From assembly GCA_013359265.1 (NCBI GenBank), contig JABWCD010000003.1, positions 285,815-349,814 of the forward strand: a DNA stretch of 64,000 nucleotides. The letters run 5' to 3'. Source of the stretch: Candidatus Hydrogenedentota bacterium. Its GTDB lineage: Bacteria > Hydrogenedentota > Hydrogenedentia > Hydrogenedentales > SLHB01. Every line of letters starts with the position of its first letter. Position 1 is the first letter of the stretch. Both the position numbers and the translations under genes were made by a program. The notes below the pieces were generated by a model that did not search any database, was not told where the DNA came from, and saw nothing but the letters and a program-made list of their open reading frames with translations. Below, in pieces: positions 15,767 through 24,374 of the stretch.

Positions 15767-18166
15767 TCAATTTCTTAGCGGCTTGCCTGTTGTCAGCATG
15801 GCCTGAATCCGTTGCTGCGTTTTTTCCGTGCCGACCAGGCTCAGGAATGCTTCGCGTTCAAGATCGAGAACATCCTGTTCGGTGATTTTCGTTCCCGGGG
15901 CGCGGTCGCCGCCGGTGAGGATGTGCGCGATCTTCTCGGCGATGAGTACATCGTGGTCGCTCGCAAAGCCGCCGAGTTTGAATCCGTAGAGCGCCACGCG
16001 GAAGGCCGCGCGCATGGGTTCGCCGAAGGCGACGAGCGACGCAGGCTTCGGCGGGCGGTAACCCATCTTGTTCAGGCCGAGGCACACGTCCTTCGCGCGC
16101 TTGATTTGCTGGTCGAAACTCGCAACGATCGGGTTGTCGTCGGTCAGGTAGCCCAACTCGACGTATTCGCCGCCGCTCGTGCTCACCTTCGCGGTCGCAA
16201 TGTTCTCGAACGCGCGGCGCAGGTACGGCAGCGGATCGGTGTCCTCGACTCCCGCGGGTAAATACGCCAGCGCGCGCCGCAGCATTTCCTTGCACCCGCC
16301 GCCGCCGGGCACCAGCCCAACGCCGACCTCCACCAGCCCGCCGTAGGTCTCGCCCGCGATGACCGCCTTCGCCGTGTGTTGGCAGATTTCCGTGCCGCCG
16401 CCGAGCGTGTAGTGGTGCGGCGCGGACACGACCGGCTTGCGGCAGAACCGCATCGCCTGGTTGATCTGCTGGAACCCGTTCACCGCCTCGTCGATCGCTT
16501 TCCAGTTTTCCTGCATCGCTTCGCCGAGCACCACGAAGATGTTCGCGCCCGCGCAGAAATGCGGCCCCTGGTTCCCAACAACCATGCCCTCGAACGTGCC
16601 CTCGTTCAACAGGTTCACGCCGTCCTGCAATATCAATCCGAGGTCCGTGTCGATCGCGTTCATCTTGGTATGAAACTCGGCGCAGAGGATGCCGTCGCCG
16701 AGATCGATGAGGCTCGCGCTCTCGTTTTCCTTCACCACGCCACCGGAGGCTTTCACGCTCGCGAGCGAAATCTCGTTCGGATTCCTCGGCACCGATTTGT
16801 ACGACTTCGACGCGAGATCGAAATAGAGCTGTTTGCCGTTCTCACGTTTGTAGAACGACTTCGCGCCGGCGGACTTCATCGCCGCGACGATCGGCGGCAA
16901 CTTCAGGCCGTCCTTCTCCATGCGCGCGCAGACCTCGTCGAAGCCGAGCACGTCCCACGACTCGAAAATGCCGATCTCCCACGCGAAGCCCCACCTCACG
17001 GCGTTATCGATATTCACGATGTCGTCCGCAATCTCGGGAATGCGGTTCGCCGCGTAGATGGCAGTGTTCGCAAAACACTTCCAGGCAAATACGGCGCCCT
17101 TGTCCGTGCCGTTGTTCATAATCTTGATCTTCTCTTCGATCGTCTCCGCGTTGCGCACCGCGCCGGTGCACTCAAAACGCGGCTTGATTGGCGCGCGGTA
17201 TTCGAGCGTGTTCAGGTCGAGGCCAAGAATAATGCGCTTGCCCTTCTCGTCCTTCTCCTTCGTCGCCTTGTAGAACCCGCTGCCGGACTTCGCGCCCAGC
17301 AGGCCCTTCTCGACCATCTTCTTCAACCACTCCGGCGCCACCATCAGGTCGAGCCGCTCGTCATTAGGACAATTGTTCGCGACGTTTCCCAGCACGTTGA
17401 GATAGGTGTCGAGTCCCACGAGATCGAAGGTGCGGAACGTCGCCGACGACGCGTGCCCCACCGCCGGGCCCGTGACCGCGTCGACTTCCTCAACGGAAAG
17501 CCCGTCCTTCGTCATCTCGTGCACAATGTACTGGCAGCCAAACGTGAGGATGCGGTTCGCAATGAAATTCGGCGTGTCCTTCGCGTACACCACGCCCTTG
17601 CCCAGTACGTTTTCAAAGAAATCCGCCATGAACGCGATGACCGCTTTGTCCGTGCCCGGATGCGGAATGATCTCGAGCAGCTTCAGGTACCGCGGCGGAT
17701 TGAAAAAGTGAGTGCCGAAGAAATGCTTCTTGAAATCGTCGTCCATCCCGTCAAGCATCGAGGCAATCGGAATGCCGCTTGTGTTCGTTGTAGTGATCGT
17801 CCCCGGCCTGCGGTGCTTCTTCACCTGCTCGAAGACCTTCTTCTTGATGGCCAGGTCTTCCTTCACCACCTCGATGATCCAGTCCGCCTCCGCCACGCGG
17901 TGCATGTCGTCCTCGAAGTTTCCCGTCTCGATGAGTTCGAGCACGCCCTTCGAATAAATCGGCGACGGCTTGATCTTCAGCAGATTCGCCTTGCTCCCGT
18001 CCGCAATCGAGTTCCGCTTCTTTCGATTCGCCTTGTCTTTTTCATCGAGGTTCGGCGGCACGATATCCAGCATCACGCTCGGAATCCCGCAATTCGCCAG
18101 GTGCGCCGAAATCGCGCCCCCCATCACCCCCGACCCCAACACCGCGACCCGCCGTATGTCCCTCAT
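15767..18166 (-). CDS. fadN: FadN-like 3-hydroxyacyl-CoA dehydrogenase / enoyl-CoA hydratase
   Basis: This 799-residue protein starts at the ATG 18164-18166 after TGGAGGTG. The N-terminal Rossmann domain has VAVLGSGVMGGAIS, the NAD site, followed by the two-domain 3-hydroxyacyl-CoA dehydrogenase body (GTHFFNPPRYLKLLEIIP, FIANRIL). The C-terminal part is a crotonase: HFCAGANIFVVLGE and GLVEVGVGLVPGGGG form the oxyanion and CoA pocket. The dehydrogenase-first order and length match B. subtilis FadN rather than E. coli FadB/FadJ, where the hydratase comes first. It catalyses the middle two steps of beta-oxidation, with the fadA thiolase downstream. Confidence 0.92.
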   Translation of the reverse strand: MRDIRRVAVLGSGVMGGAISAHLANCGIPSVMLDIVPPNLDEKDKANRKKRNSIADGSKANLLKIKPSPIYSKGVLELIETGNFEDDMHRVAEADWIIEVVKEDLAIKKKVFEQVKKHRRPGTITTTNTSGIPIASMLDGMDDDFKKHFFGTHFFNPPRYLKLLEIIPHPGTDKAVIAFMADFFENVLGKGVVYAKDTPNFIANRILTFGCQYIVHEMTKDGLSVEEVDAVTGPAVGHASSATFRTFDLVGLDTYLNVLGNVANNCPNDERLDLMVAPEWLKKMVEKGLLGAKSGSGFYKATKEKDEKGKRIILGLDLNTLEYRAPIKPRFECTGAVRNAETIEEKIKIMNNGTDKGAVFAWKCFANTAIYAANRIPEIADDIVNIDNAVRWGFAWEIGIFESWDVLGFDEVCARMEKDGLKLPPIVAAMKSAGAKSFYKRENGKQLYFDLASKSYKSVPRNPNEISLASVKASGGVVKENESASLIDLGDGILCAEFHTKMNAIDTDLGLILQDGVNLLNEGTFEGMVVGNQGPHFCAGANIFVVLGEAMQENWKAIDEAVNGFQQINQAMRFCRKPVVSAPHHYTLGGGTEICQHTAKAVIAGETYGGLVEVGVGLVPGGGGCKEMLRRALAYLPAGVEDTDPLPYLRRAFENIATAKVSTSGGEYVELGYLTDDNPIVASFDQQIKRAKDVCLGLNKMGYRPPKPASLVAFGEPMRAAFRVALYGFKLGGFASDHDVLIAEKIAHILTGGDRAPGTKITEQDVLDLEREAFLSLVGTEKTQQRIQAMLTTGKPLRN

Positions 18167-18498
18167 ATACACCTCCAACCGCTGCACGCGTTCGCGCACC
18201 CCGCGCGAACACGCCAAACGCACACAAATATCCCTAACACATAAATATACCCGATCGCCCGGTCTCGCAGACCTACCGATAGGTATAGTCAAACTCGACC
18301 ACTAAAGCAAATCTGCCATTCGAGTGATCCAGTACCATCGGATCATGATGGGAGGTCTGTAGGGACTGCGTCTCGCCCTTCCAAACCACCGATTGAACGG
18401 CACTGGACACCCTTGCCTTCTGGAATTACAACAATCTCTGATCGGCTCTTCCCTAATTGGCCATCTATGAGACAAAATTGCGCTGAGGAGCATAAGCT
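18167..18498. other. Divergent intergenic region, possible promoters only
   Basis: These 332 bases separate the fad operon from an AT-richer plus-strand pair. On the minus strand, TATATT about 80 bases before the fadN start could be a -10 box, but no -35 is clear. The plus-strand gene at 18499 has GAGGAG as ribosome site. No RNA gene or repeat is seen. Confidence 0.35.
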
Positions 18499-19923
18499 AT
18501 GCGATCATTCAAATGGGTTCTGGTTTTTGTATCCATATTCGTCTCGGCGGTGGCGCAGGAACCAGCGACAAGATTTCCGCTTAAATTAATCCTCGTAAGT
18601 AACCTCGATTCAAAGCGTACGCCCGAGTACTTGGATTTTCTGTCGCAACAATTTTTAAGCGTAGAGTCGATCGGTCGGCATGCATTCAAGTTGTCCGATG
18701 CCAAGCGCGCGGATGTCGTTCTCCTGGACTGGCCACAAGGGGAAGAAGAATTTCCTCCCGAATACTCGCCGCTAGGTAAACATGGCGAAATATCCGTACC
18801 GGTAGTGCTCTTGGGTAGTGCAAGTCTTCAACATGCGGTCGCCGCGGATACACTTGGCGGCTACGGTTGCACATGTTTATATCCGTTTGCGTTTCATATG
18901 CGCGACCACGACGTCTTTAAGACACCGCTTCCGATCGACATGTCAAAGATGGAAACGATACCTCTATACGAAGATTGGAAGGGACAGGAGAAAGATTTGG
19001 GGGATTTACTTAAGCCAGACGGCACCATTGCTGTACTCAAACTTGCTCAGGAAAATACAGCTGGGGCCAGGCCGGTTCGCCGCGGTATTCCCGGGCCAGG
19101 CGTCACGATTCAACGCCCGGATGGACAACCCTCGGTCAATTCTTATGAAGCCGGTTGGTGTACCGCGCCCTATCAGTTTGAACAGGCGCCTGATGTGGAA
19201 GTGATGTCCGGCGGTATTAACAGTAAAACGCCCTATCATGGTGCCCTTTGGCGTCAGGGCAATCTAATGCATTTCGGATTTCATCAGACTCCGCCGCAGC
19301 TCAATGACGCCGGAAAGGCATTACTCATAAACTCGATTGTTTATATTAGTGGCTTTACCGAAGACCGCCCCATAGCGATTGCTTCCTCAATTTTCAAAGA
19401 CGATCAAGCCCCGCAACTGCGTCAACGCGTGGCATCGATACTTCGCATGCCTGAACTCGACACAAAACAATGCTTGGAAATATTTCACGAATCACTTAGT
19501 CCCGCGCTTGCATCAATGGACAAACCGGCCCTAGTGGCGTGGTACGAAGCGAACCGGCCATTTCTTTATGCAGAAATAGACGGCCATCTTGCACTCGATA
19601 ATAATGCGCAAGAGCTAGGCGTACCCATTGATTCAATGGAATTCATTCCGCGAAACATAGACGCAATTAAAGTGGGAGCAGACGGCGAGCAACGTGCACG
19701 ACAACTTCTGGCCCACTATGTACACAATGCACTGGATGCATCTGCAACCGCGGCTCAATGGGCCTCGTGGTGGGAAACAAACCGAGATTTTGTTTTCTTT
19801 AGTGACTGCGGTGGATACCAGTGGTACATCGATTCGCTCGCGTCAAAGAGAAATGTTCCGACCGCAACGCTCCGTGGATCATTGCGTGCGTCACGGCCTG
19901 CGCCCGGCACGACTAAGCAATGA
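18499..19923 (+). CDS. Exported protein of unknown function in an AT-richer patch
   Basis: This 474-residue protein has GAGGAG 9 bases before its ATG and a signal peptide (MRSFKWVLVFVSIFVSAVAQ). The mature part begins with a Rossmann-like strand pattern (LKLILVSNLDSK, ADVVLLDWPQGEEE, VPVVLLGSASLQH) resembling ThuA/GATase-like domains. It continues into a region with GGINSKTPYHGALWRQGNLMHFGFHQTPPQL, then a helical C-terminus with WASWWETNRDFVFFSDCGGYQWYID. I recognise no named family. Codon third positions are much richer in A/T than in neighbouring genes, which suggests acquisition from elsewhere. Its stop overlaps the lipoprotein start (ATGA), so the two form one unit. Confidence 0.75.
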   Translation: MRSFKWVLVFVSIFVSAVAQEPATRFPLKLILVSNLDSKRTPEYLDFLSQQFLSVESIGRHAFKLSDAKRADVVLLDWPQGEEEFPPEYSPLGKHGEISVPVVLLGSASLQHAVAADTLGGYGCTCLYPFAFHMRDHDVFKTPLPIDMSKMETIPLYEDWKGQEKDLGDLLKPDGTIAVLKLAQENTAGARPVRRGIPGPGVTIQRPDGQPSVNSYEAGWCTAPYQFEQAPDVEVMSGGINSKTPYHGALWRQGNLMHFGFHQTPPQLNDAGKALLINSIVYISGFTEDRPIAIASSIFKDDQAPQLRQRVASILRMPELDTKQCLEIFHESLSPALASMDKPALVAWYEANRPFLYAEIDGHLALDNNAQELGVPIDSMEFIPRNIDAIKVGADGEQRARQLLAHYVHNALDASATAAQWASWWETNRDFVFFSDCGGYQWYIDSLASKRNVPTATLRGSLRASRPAPGTTKQ

Positions 19924-20408
19924 TTCGCTACTATTTACTACTGTCTGGAATGATTTGCACTAGTTTGCTGACCGGTTGTGCAGCTCTACAAGGCGAAACC
20001 CCAAAATCAGACGCTGCGAATCAGCGAGTCCGTATCGACTCAATTGAAATAATCCCATCGCCAATAAACATTTCAAATGACTTTAGCGTGACAGTCAAAC
20101 TTGTACTCGCTCCGGGACTGAAAATTAGTGTCGATACGTCCGAACCAATTTCCACTACCGCAAATTCGGGGATTAACGGCCTTGAATTGGAAAACGCTAC
20201 GGCTACAAGCGCAGTCATTATAGAACGCGATGAAGATGAGCCTCAGACGGTTTCATTTCGGCAATCATTCAGGCTAGACGGACAAATCGACCGCGAAGTT
20301 CGCGATCTTGCCGTGCACGTCAAGTGTCAGGTCTGCAGTTTTGATATTTGTTATCCGTCAGTGGAATTAGTCCAGCGCAAACAAGTTCGCATTGTGCGAC
20401 CCAACTGA
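19920..20408 (+). CDS. Lipoprotein with a DsbD-N-like cysteine motif
   Basis: This 162-residue protein has a type II signal (MIRYYLLLSGMICTSLLTGC) with lipobox LTGC, placing it on a membrane facing the periplasm. The remainder is beta-rich (SIEIIPSPINISNDFSVTVKL, AVIIERDEDEPQTVSF) and ends with VKCQVCSFDICYPSVE. That ending resembles the CxxC...CYP active-site edge of the N-terminal domain of DsbD, a thiol-disulfide relay module. The resemblance is short and only suggestive. It overlaps the preceding exported protein by 4 bases and shares its AT-rich codon use. Confidence 0.6.
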   Translation: MIRYYLLLSGMICTSLLTGCAALQGETPKSDAANQRVRIDSIEIIPSPINISNDFSVTVKLVLAPGLKISVDTSEPISTTANSGINGLELENATATSAVIIERDEDEPQTVSFRQSFRLDGQIDREVRDLAVHVKCQVCSFDICYPSVELVQRKQVRIVRPN

Positions 20409-20570
20409 GTTCCACTACTTCTTTTCTCGTCCAATGTCGGCGGCGCTGAAGCCCTAGCGGCGAATCACATCACCGGAAGCCAAGCATCGCAGCCCAATAA
20501 TCGCATATAAGGGCCTCGTGCCGCGGTACGCACACCCGTGACGGTCACGATTCAAAAGAAATTCCGACCA

Positions 20571-20579
20571 TGCTATCCT
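20571..20579 (+). promoter_or_regulatory. Extended -10 promoter before the HicB-like gene
   Basis: TGC plus TATCCT (20574-20579) lies about 30 bases before the HicB-like ATG at 20609. A weak TTCAAA at 20551 stands near -35 spacing. Unlike the leaderless promoters in this window, there is room for the visible ribosome site GAGGA. Confidence 0.35.
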
Positions 20580-20608
20580 TAGACCAGCAGGCATATCGAG
20601 GAAATGAC

Positions 20609-20854
20609 ATGATCAAGTTGCCGTATTCACTCGTAATTGAAGCCACGGATGAGGACGATTTCTTTGGTTTCTATTCGCCCGATCTTGAAGGCTTCGCGGG
20701 CATAGGCCACTCCATAGAAGATTGTGTATTTCGCGCCCGGGCGGGAATGGCCGAACACGTACAAATTATGCGCGAGCAGGGACAGCAAGTGCCCGATCAA
20801 AATTCAAATCCAACGATTTTGATTCAGAACCAACCCGCGATGGCACTCCATTAA
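20609..20854 (+). CDS. HicB-like antitoxin or regulatory protein
   Basis: The start at ATG 20609 has CGAGGA 8 bases upstream and gives 81 residues. LPYSLVIEATDEDDFFGFYSPDLEGFAGIGHSIEDCVFRARAGMAEHV is the partial RNase-H-like HicB fold (strand, acidic bulge, PDLEGxxxxGxSxEE, helix). A Gln/Asn-rich tail replaces the usual C-terminal DNA-binding domain, so it is a short HicB type. No HicA partner is seen immediately beside it; the two small genes downstream are different. In HicAB systems HicB neutralises the HicA mRNA interferase, but a solitary HicB may serve other roles. Confidence 0.72.
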   Translation: MIKLPYSLVIEATDEDDFFGFYSPDLEGFAGIGHSIEDCVFRARAGMAEHVQIMREQGQQVPDQNSNPTILIQNQPAMALH

Positions 20855-20880
20855 TAACGCTCATAATGAGGTGATTATAG

Positions 20881-21054
20881 ATGAAAACGAAGAGACTTGA
20901 TTGCGTAGAAATGAAACGCGAAGGCTCAAAGCGCATCTATGACGCCCTGAAGGGCAAATCACGGGACGAGCAGGTCGAGTACTGGCGCAAGAAAAACATC
21001 AAACTGCGCCCACGAAAATCGTCGGCGCAGTTGCAGGATACCGATCCCAAATAG
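20881..21054 (+). CDS. 57-residue basic protein, possible member of a small toxin-antitoxin-like pair
   Basis: An open frame of 57 codons begins at ATG 20881 with GAGGTG about 8 bases upstream and ends TAG 21052-21054. The product starts MKTKRLDCVEMKREGSKRIY and has 20 positively charged residues, with a helical middle (DEQVEYWRKKN). The LDCVEMK opening resembles short proteins often encoded beside toxin-antitoxin genes in diverse bacteria. I cannot name the family securely. It lies between a HicB-like gene and a YgiT/MqsA-like gene on the same strand, 26 and 62 bases away, suggesting one transcript. Confidence 0.6.
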   Translation: MKTKRLDCVEMKREGSKRIYDALKGKSRDEQVEYWRKKNIKLRPRKSSAQLQDTDPK

Positions 21055-21116
21055 GATTCGAGTTATATCAACTCAACGATGTACACAGGCCGTTATTTGT
21101 GAGGTACAGGAGTCTG

Positions 21117-21374
21117 ATGAATTATCCTCAAGAAAGGCTGGTCAAGCGGTCCGTAACCTATACTTTGCACCATCGGGGCTGTTTTTACATCGTCGAGAAT
21201 GTGCCTGCGCGCGTAGACGTGGAGACGGGCGAGGAATATTTCGCGCCCGAAACAGTGGAACGACTTCAAGAAGCCATTCTGAGCGGTATGCCGCCGCACC
21301 ATACCGTCGAGACCCCTGTTTACCAGTTCGATGAGCAGTCCATGGCGCACGCGGCGGGTTCGGTGTCGTCATAG
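21117..21374 (+). CDS. YgiT/MqsA-type small protein lacking the zinc-finger cysteines
   Basis: The start at ATG 21117 has AGGAG 6 bases upstream and gives 85 residues. The sequence SVTYTLHHRGCFYIVENVPARVDVETGEEYFAPETVERLQEAI is close to the middle of YgiT-type proteins, where a zinc-finger CxxC...CxxC normally frames the VENVPA(x)VCxxCGE core. Here the expected cysteines are replaced (PARVDVETGEEY), so the zinc site is missing. In MqsRA-like modules this protein is the antitoxin. The 57-residue gene upstream could be its partner. A separate role is possible. Confidence 0.65.
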   Translation: MNYPQERLVKRSVTYTLHHRGCFYIVENVPARVDVETGEEYFAPETVERLQEAILSGMPPHHTVETPVYQFDEQSMAHAAGSVSS

Positions 21375-21495
21375 GTTTTTCCCCGCGAAAATGAAACGCC
21401 AGCAGTCCCCTCGGCCGAAGCCTTTGGCGAGCACTGGCTGGTAAGTTGACTAAATTGTATCGTGAATTTCTTGTCCTGTCACAGACAATCGCCTA

Positions 21496-22377
21496 CTAGT
21501 TCTTCTCATCCAAATTCGCCTTCATCTCCTCATCCGTCGGCGTCGTTGTCACGACGCCCTCCGCCGGCACATCCAACTTCGCCGTCCAGACGATCGCGTT
21601 AAGTACAATCTTGCGGAAGTTGTCGTCTTTCCAGTTGCGGTGGAAGTGGGCTCCGGTGAAGCCGAAGCCGCGGCCGCCATTGGGTCGCTCGATGGCCCAG
21701 GCCACGTGCTGAGGTTCCTTGTTCTCGATGGCCTTGCGCACGTGTGGGTTGCCGCTGTGCGGGCCGTCGGGCCGCGTAAGCGTGTCGGGGCCGGGCAACG
21801 CGGTGAGGATGGGCGTGACGTTCTTCATGCCCTCGGGGAAGCGCATGTGGTAGTACCACTCGTCGTTGATCGTGAACGGCGCGACGCCCGTGCAGATCGG
21901 GTGGTCCGGGAATTTGTCGAAGGTGGCCGTCCAATGCGGGTTCACGGACCAGTCCTTCTCGAAGTATCCACCGATCCACTCGACAAACTTCTTGCCGCTC
22001 GGGTCCGCCGGCACTTCGACGGCGTAGTGAATGCACACCACGCCCACGCCCTTGTCCACGAGGCCTTGCACGAAGTCCAGATGCGGGTTCACGTAATGCC
22101 CGTCCCCGCCGTCGCAATACATCACCACCGACGACGCGCCATCGAAAATCTTCGCATCCTTCGGCCAGCCGTACCAGGTCACCTGCGCGTCCACGCTTGG
22201 CATGGCTTCCATCAGCTTCTTCGCCAGCAACATGCAGCCCGCGCGGTGTTCGTGGTCACCGGGGGCGTGGCTCGGGTTGCCGGCGATGAACAGGATTTTG
22301 GTCTTGCCTTCCGCGGCGCCGGCCGCAACAACGAGCGTGGTGGCAAGTCCGAGTGAAGTCAGCAGTCGCAGTATCAT
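21496..22377 (-). CDS. Exported ThuA-like protein
   Basis: This 293-residue protein has a signal peptide (MILRLLTSLGLATTLVVAAGAA) followed by the ThuA-like class I GATase-type fold. The features are KILFIAGNPSHAPGDHEHRAGCMLLA, VVMYCDGGDGHYV, GVGVVCIHYAVEVP, FTINDEWYYHMRFPEG, and GRGFGFTGAHFHRNWKDDNFRKIVLNAIVW. These patterns are typical of the many ThuA proteins in planctomycete-like genomes, where they accompany sugar catabolism. The biochemical activity of the exported group is not established. It is divergent from the next gene and has no operon partner. Confidence 0.9.
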   Translation of the reverse strand: MILRLLTSLGLATTLVVAAGAAEGKTKILFIAGNPSHAPGDHEHRAGCMLLAKKLMEAMPSVDAQVTWYGWPKDAKIFDGASSVVMYCDGGDGHYVNPHLDFVQGLVDKGVGVVCIHYAVEVPADPSGKKFVEWIGGYFEKDWSVNPHWTATFDKFPDHPICTGVAPFTINDEWYYHMRFPEGMKNVTPILTALPGPDTLTRPDGPHSGNPHVRKAIENKEPQHVAWAIERPNGGRGFGFTGAHFHRNWKDDNFRKIVLNAIVWTAKLDVPAEGVVTTTPTDEEMKANLDEKN

Positions 22378-22572
22378 GGTGTGTCCCTCGCGTCAGGTGC
22401 GCTGTCCTACGAAATGGTGCGATAGCCTGGCCCAAGCAGGCCGTGCTATCTTAGGGATGCGGCGGCGCACACGTCAATGTGGGGTGCGGACGCGTTGGCC
22501 GCCGGCCCGGCGCATGTCAGGAACCACATTTTGCTTCGGATCGGTATCGGCCGTAATGGGAGCGTCATCGCC

Positions 22573-23889
22573 ATGAAACGCACACTTGTATTGATCTCAT
22601 TTGCCGTCGTCATTGGTTGCGGTCCCGCTTGGGCCGATCCGGCGAAAGGGCAGGAAGGCCCCCTTGCCTTCAAGGAACGCATTTACCTCGCCGACATGCT
22701 CGACCGTTTCGTCATCAAGGGCCAGGCCATGTGCAAGCTGAACGTGCCCACCGACCAGACGCCCTTCGTCACGTACAACATGCCGGACAACGCGTACATG
22801 ACCGGCATCTACCTCGGCGCGCTGTCGCTGAAATACGCGGTTACGCAGGACGCCGACACCCGCAAACAGGCGGGAGACGCGCTCAAAGCACTCGACCTGC
22901 TCTGCAACGTCACCGGCATCGAGGGCCTGCTCGCGCGAGCGGCGGTAAAGCTGCCCGCGGCAATTCAGGACGATGGCGAATGGAGCCTGTCGCCGGACAA
23001 CCAATACGTCTGGCGCGGCAACGTCAGCAGCGATCAGATGGATGGCGTGTTTTTCGGCTTCGCCCTCGCGTACGACCACGTCGCGGACAACGACCAGAAG
23101 CGGAAGATTCGGAAGAACGTAGAGAACCTAATCGATTACCTCGTCGCGTGCGATCTGAGCATCATCGATATCGACGGCGAACCGACCACCTGGGGCCACT
23201 ACGAACCTGAATACGTGATGAACTACGAGAACATGAACGCGCTGCTGCTCTTGCAGCACCTCAAGATCGCCGAACACGTCACCGGCAAGAAGAAATACCG
23301 CAAACTCTACAAAAAGTACGCGATCAAGAAAGGCTACGCGGATATCGCGATCACCGCCCGCGTCATGGGCGATCCGATTGAGGACGTGAACCACTCCGAC
23401 GACGTGCTGCAGTTCCTTGCCTACTACCCGCTACTTAAGCTCGAGACCGATCCCGCGCTTCGCGCGAAATACATCGCAAGCCTTCAACGCTCGTGGGACG
23501 GCGCGGACGGATTCGCCGGCCTGAGCGAAAAGCAGTGTCCCCTCTACGCGGCAACGGCAGACGTCTTCCTCGACGACACGAGCGGCAATATGGACGCAGT
23601 GAACACGCTCAACTGGTTCCCCTTCGGCATCAAGTGGTCCGCGGCAACCATCGAGGACTACGAAGACCAATTCGGGTTCACCGACGACCCCTCCGTACAA
23701 AGCCCCGAACCGGGCCCCGGCGAAGTCGTCCCCATCGACCGACGCGCCAACACCTGGTCCACGTGGGTCCAAAATCCCTACGAGGCCGGCGAGCGCAACC
23801 CCAACCCCGGCCAGGAATACAATGGCCACGACTACCTAATCGGCTACTGGCTGCTGCGGTACGAGGGAATCGTCGGGGGGGACGAGTAA
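22573..23889 (+). CDS. Exported alpha-helical protein of unknown function, possibly glycosidase-like
   Basis: Translation from ATG 22573 (GGGAG 11 bases upstream) gives 438 residues with a signal peptide ending GCGPAWA. The mature protein is strongly helical with aromatic and acidic stretches (DGEWSLSPDNQYVWRGNVSSDQMDG, HYEPEYVMNYENMNALLLLQHLK, HSDDVLQFLAYYPLLKLETD). This pattern is suggestive of an alpha/alpha toroid like those of polysaccharide-active enzymes. No family-defining motif was recognised, so no reaction is assigned. It is divergent from the ThuA-like gene, with which it may share a carbohydrate theme. Confidence 0.75.
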   Translation: MKRTLVLISFAVVIGCGPAWADPAKGQEGPLAFKERIYLADMLDRFVIKGQAMCKLNVPTDQTPFVTYNMPDNAYMTGIYLGALSLKYAVTQDADTRKQAGDALKALDLLCNVTGIEGLLARAAVKLPAAIQDDGEWSLSPDNQYVWRGNVSSDQMDGVFFGFALAYDHVADNDQKRKIRKNVENLIDYLVACDLSIIDIDGEPTTWGHYEPEYVMNYENMNALLLLQHLKIAEHVTGKKKYRKLYKKYAIKKGYADIAITARVMGDPIEDVNHSDDVLQFLAYYPLLKLETDPALRAKYIASLQRSWDGADGFAGLSEKQCPLYAATADVFLDDTSGNMDAVNTLNWFPFGIKWSAATIEDYEDQFGFTDDPSVQSPEPGPGEVVPIDRRANTWSTWVQNPYEAGERNPNPGQEYNGHDYLIGYWLLRYEGIVGGDE

Positions 23890-23961
23890 GTATCGTCCAT
23901 TTCAATCCCTCGTTGGGTGAACGTCGCGGTTCGTCCGTACGTTGCCCACCGCAACGGTTGC

Positions 23962-24192
23962 TCACATTTCAAACGGGGCGATGCGCGCGGCCCATTCGTT
24001 GTTTCGCACATACTCGACGTGCCCATCGACGAAAAGTACATTGCGCCCAGCCAGCGTATCGCCGGTGACGGGCGCGTCGTACTGCCCCGCCACCAGCGGA
24101 GTAATGCTGCGGAGATAGCTCTCGCTGAGTTCGCTCAGAGGATTGTTTGGTGTCAGCCGGCCGCTATCAATAAGGCGCGCGGTTATGTCCAC
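23962..24192 (-). CDS. C-terminal part of a split H-X9-DG-type protein
   Basis: This frame (76 residues from GTG 24190-24192) ends in DTLAGRNVLFVDGHVEYVRNNEW, which matches the C-terminal H-X9-DG block of planctomycete-type prepilin-like (DUF1559-related) proteins. The upstream frame encodes a membrane helix and linker but stops 8 bases inside this one. Either one gene has been split by a one-base slip near 24185-24192, or two coupled genes overlap. No Shine-Dalgarno precedes the GTG, which favours a frameshifted gene. Its function is unknown. Confidence 0.45.
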   Translation of the reverse strand: MDITARLIDSGRLTPNNPLSELSESYLRSITPLVAGQYDAPVTGDTLAGRNVLFVDGHVEYVRNNEWAARIAPFEM

Positions 24193-24374
24193 TCGGCGTC
24201 CACCGCTGGCTCCGGTGTGGCAGACAGGTCTGAATCGGGATTTGTCGATTCCCGCGCCAGCGCGGGTAAGGCCGCGGGTGGAACGGGTTCCGGCGTCCGT
24301 CCCACCAGAAACCACGCGGCGAGTACGAAGGGGACTACCAAACCTGCCGCAACGGCCCCGATCATTCGAACCAT
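24183..24374 (-). CDS. N-terminal membrane-anchor part of the split H-X9-DG-type gene
   Basis: The ATG at 24372-24374 has GGAGGTG 6 bases upstream, a strong site. The 63 residues begin MVRMIGAVAAGLVVPFVLAAWFLVG, a single membrane helix, followed by a Pro/Ala/Ser linker (RTPEPVPPAALPALARES), then stop at TAA 24183-24185. Joined across the overlap to the frame that continues to 23962, it would give a membrane-anchored protein of about 137 residues with the H-X9-DG block at its end. Resequencing would tell a real frameshift from an assembly error. Confidence 0.5.
   Translation of the reverse strand: MVRMIGAVAAGLVVPFVLAAWFLVGRTPEPVPPAALPALARESTNPDSDLSATPEPAVDAEWT

Noticed and set aside
16376..18244. 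622-codon plus-strand open frame opposite fadN
   Set aside because: It is the antisense shadow of the fadN gene. It is rich in Arg, His, Val and Leu with no motif, and exists because GC-rich third positions remove stop codons on the other strand.
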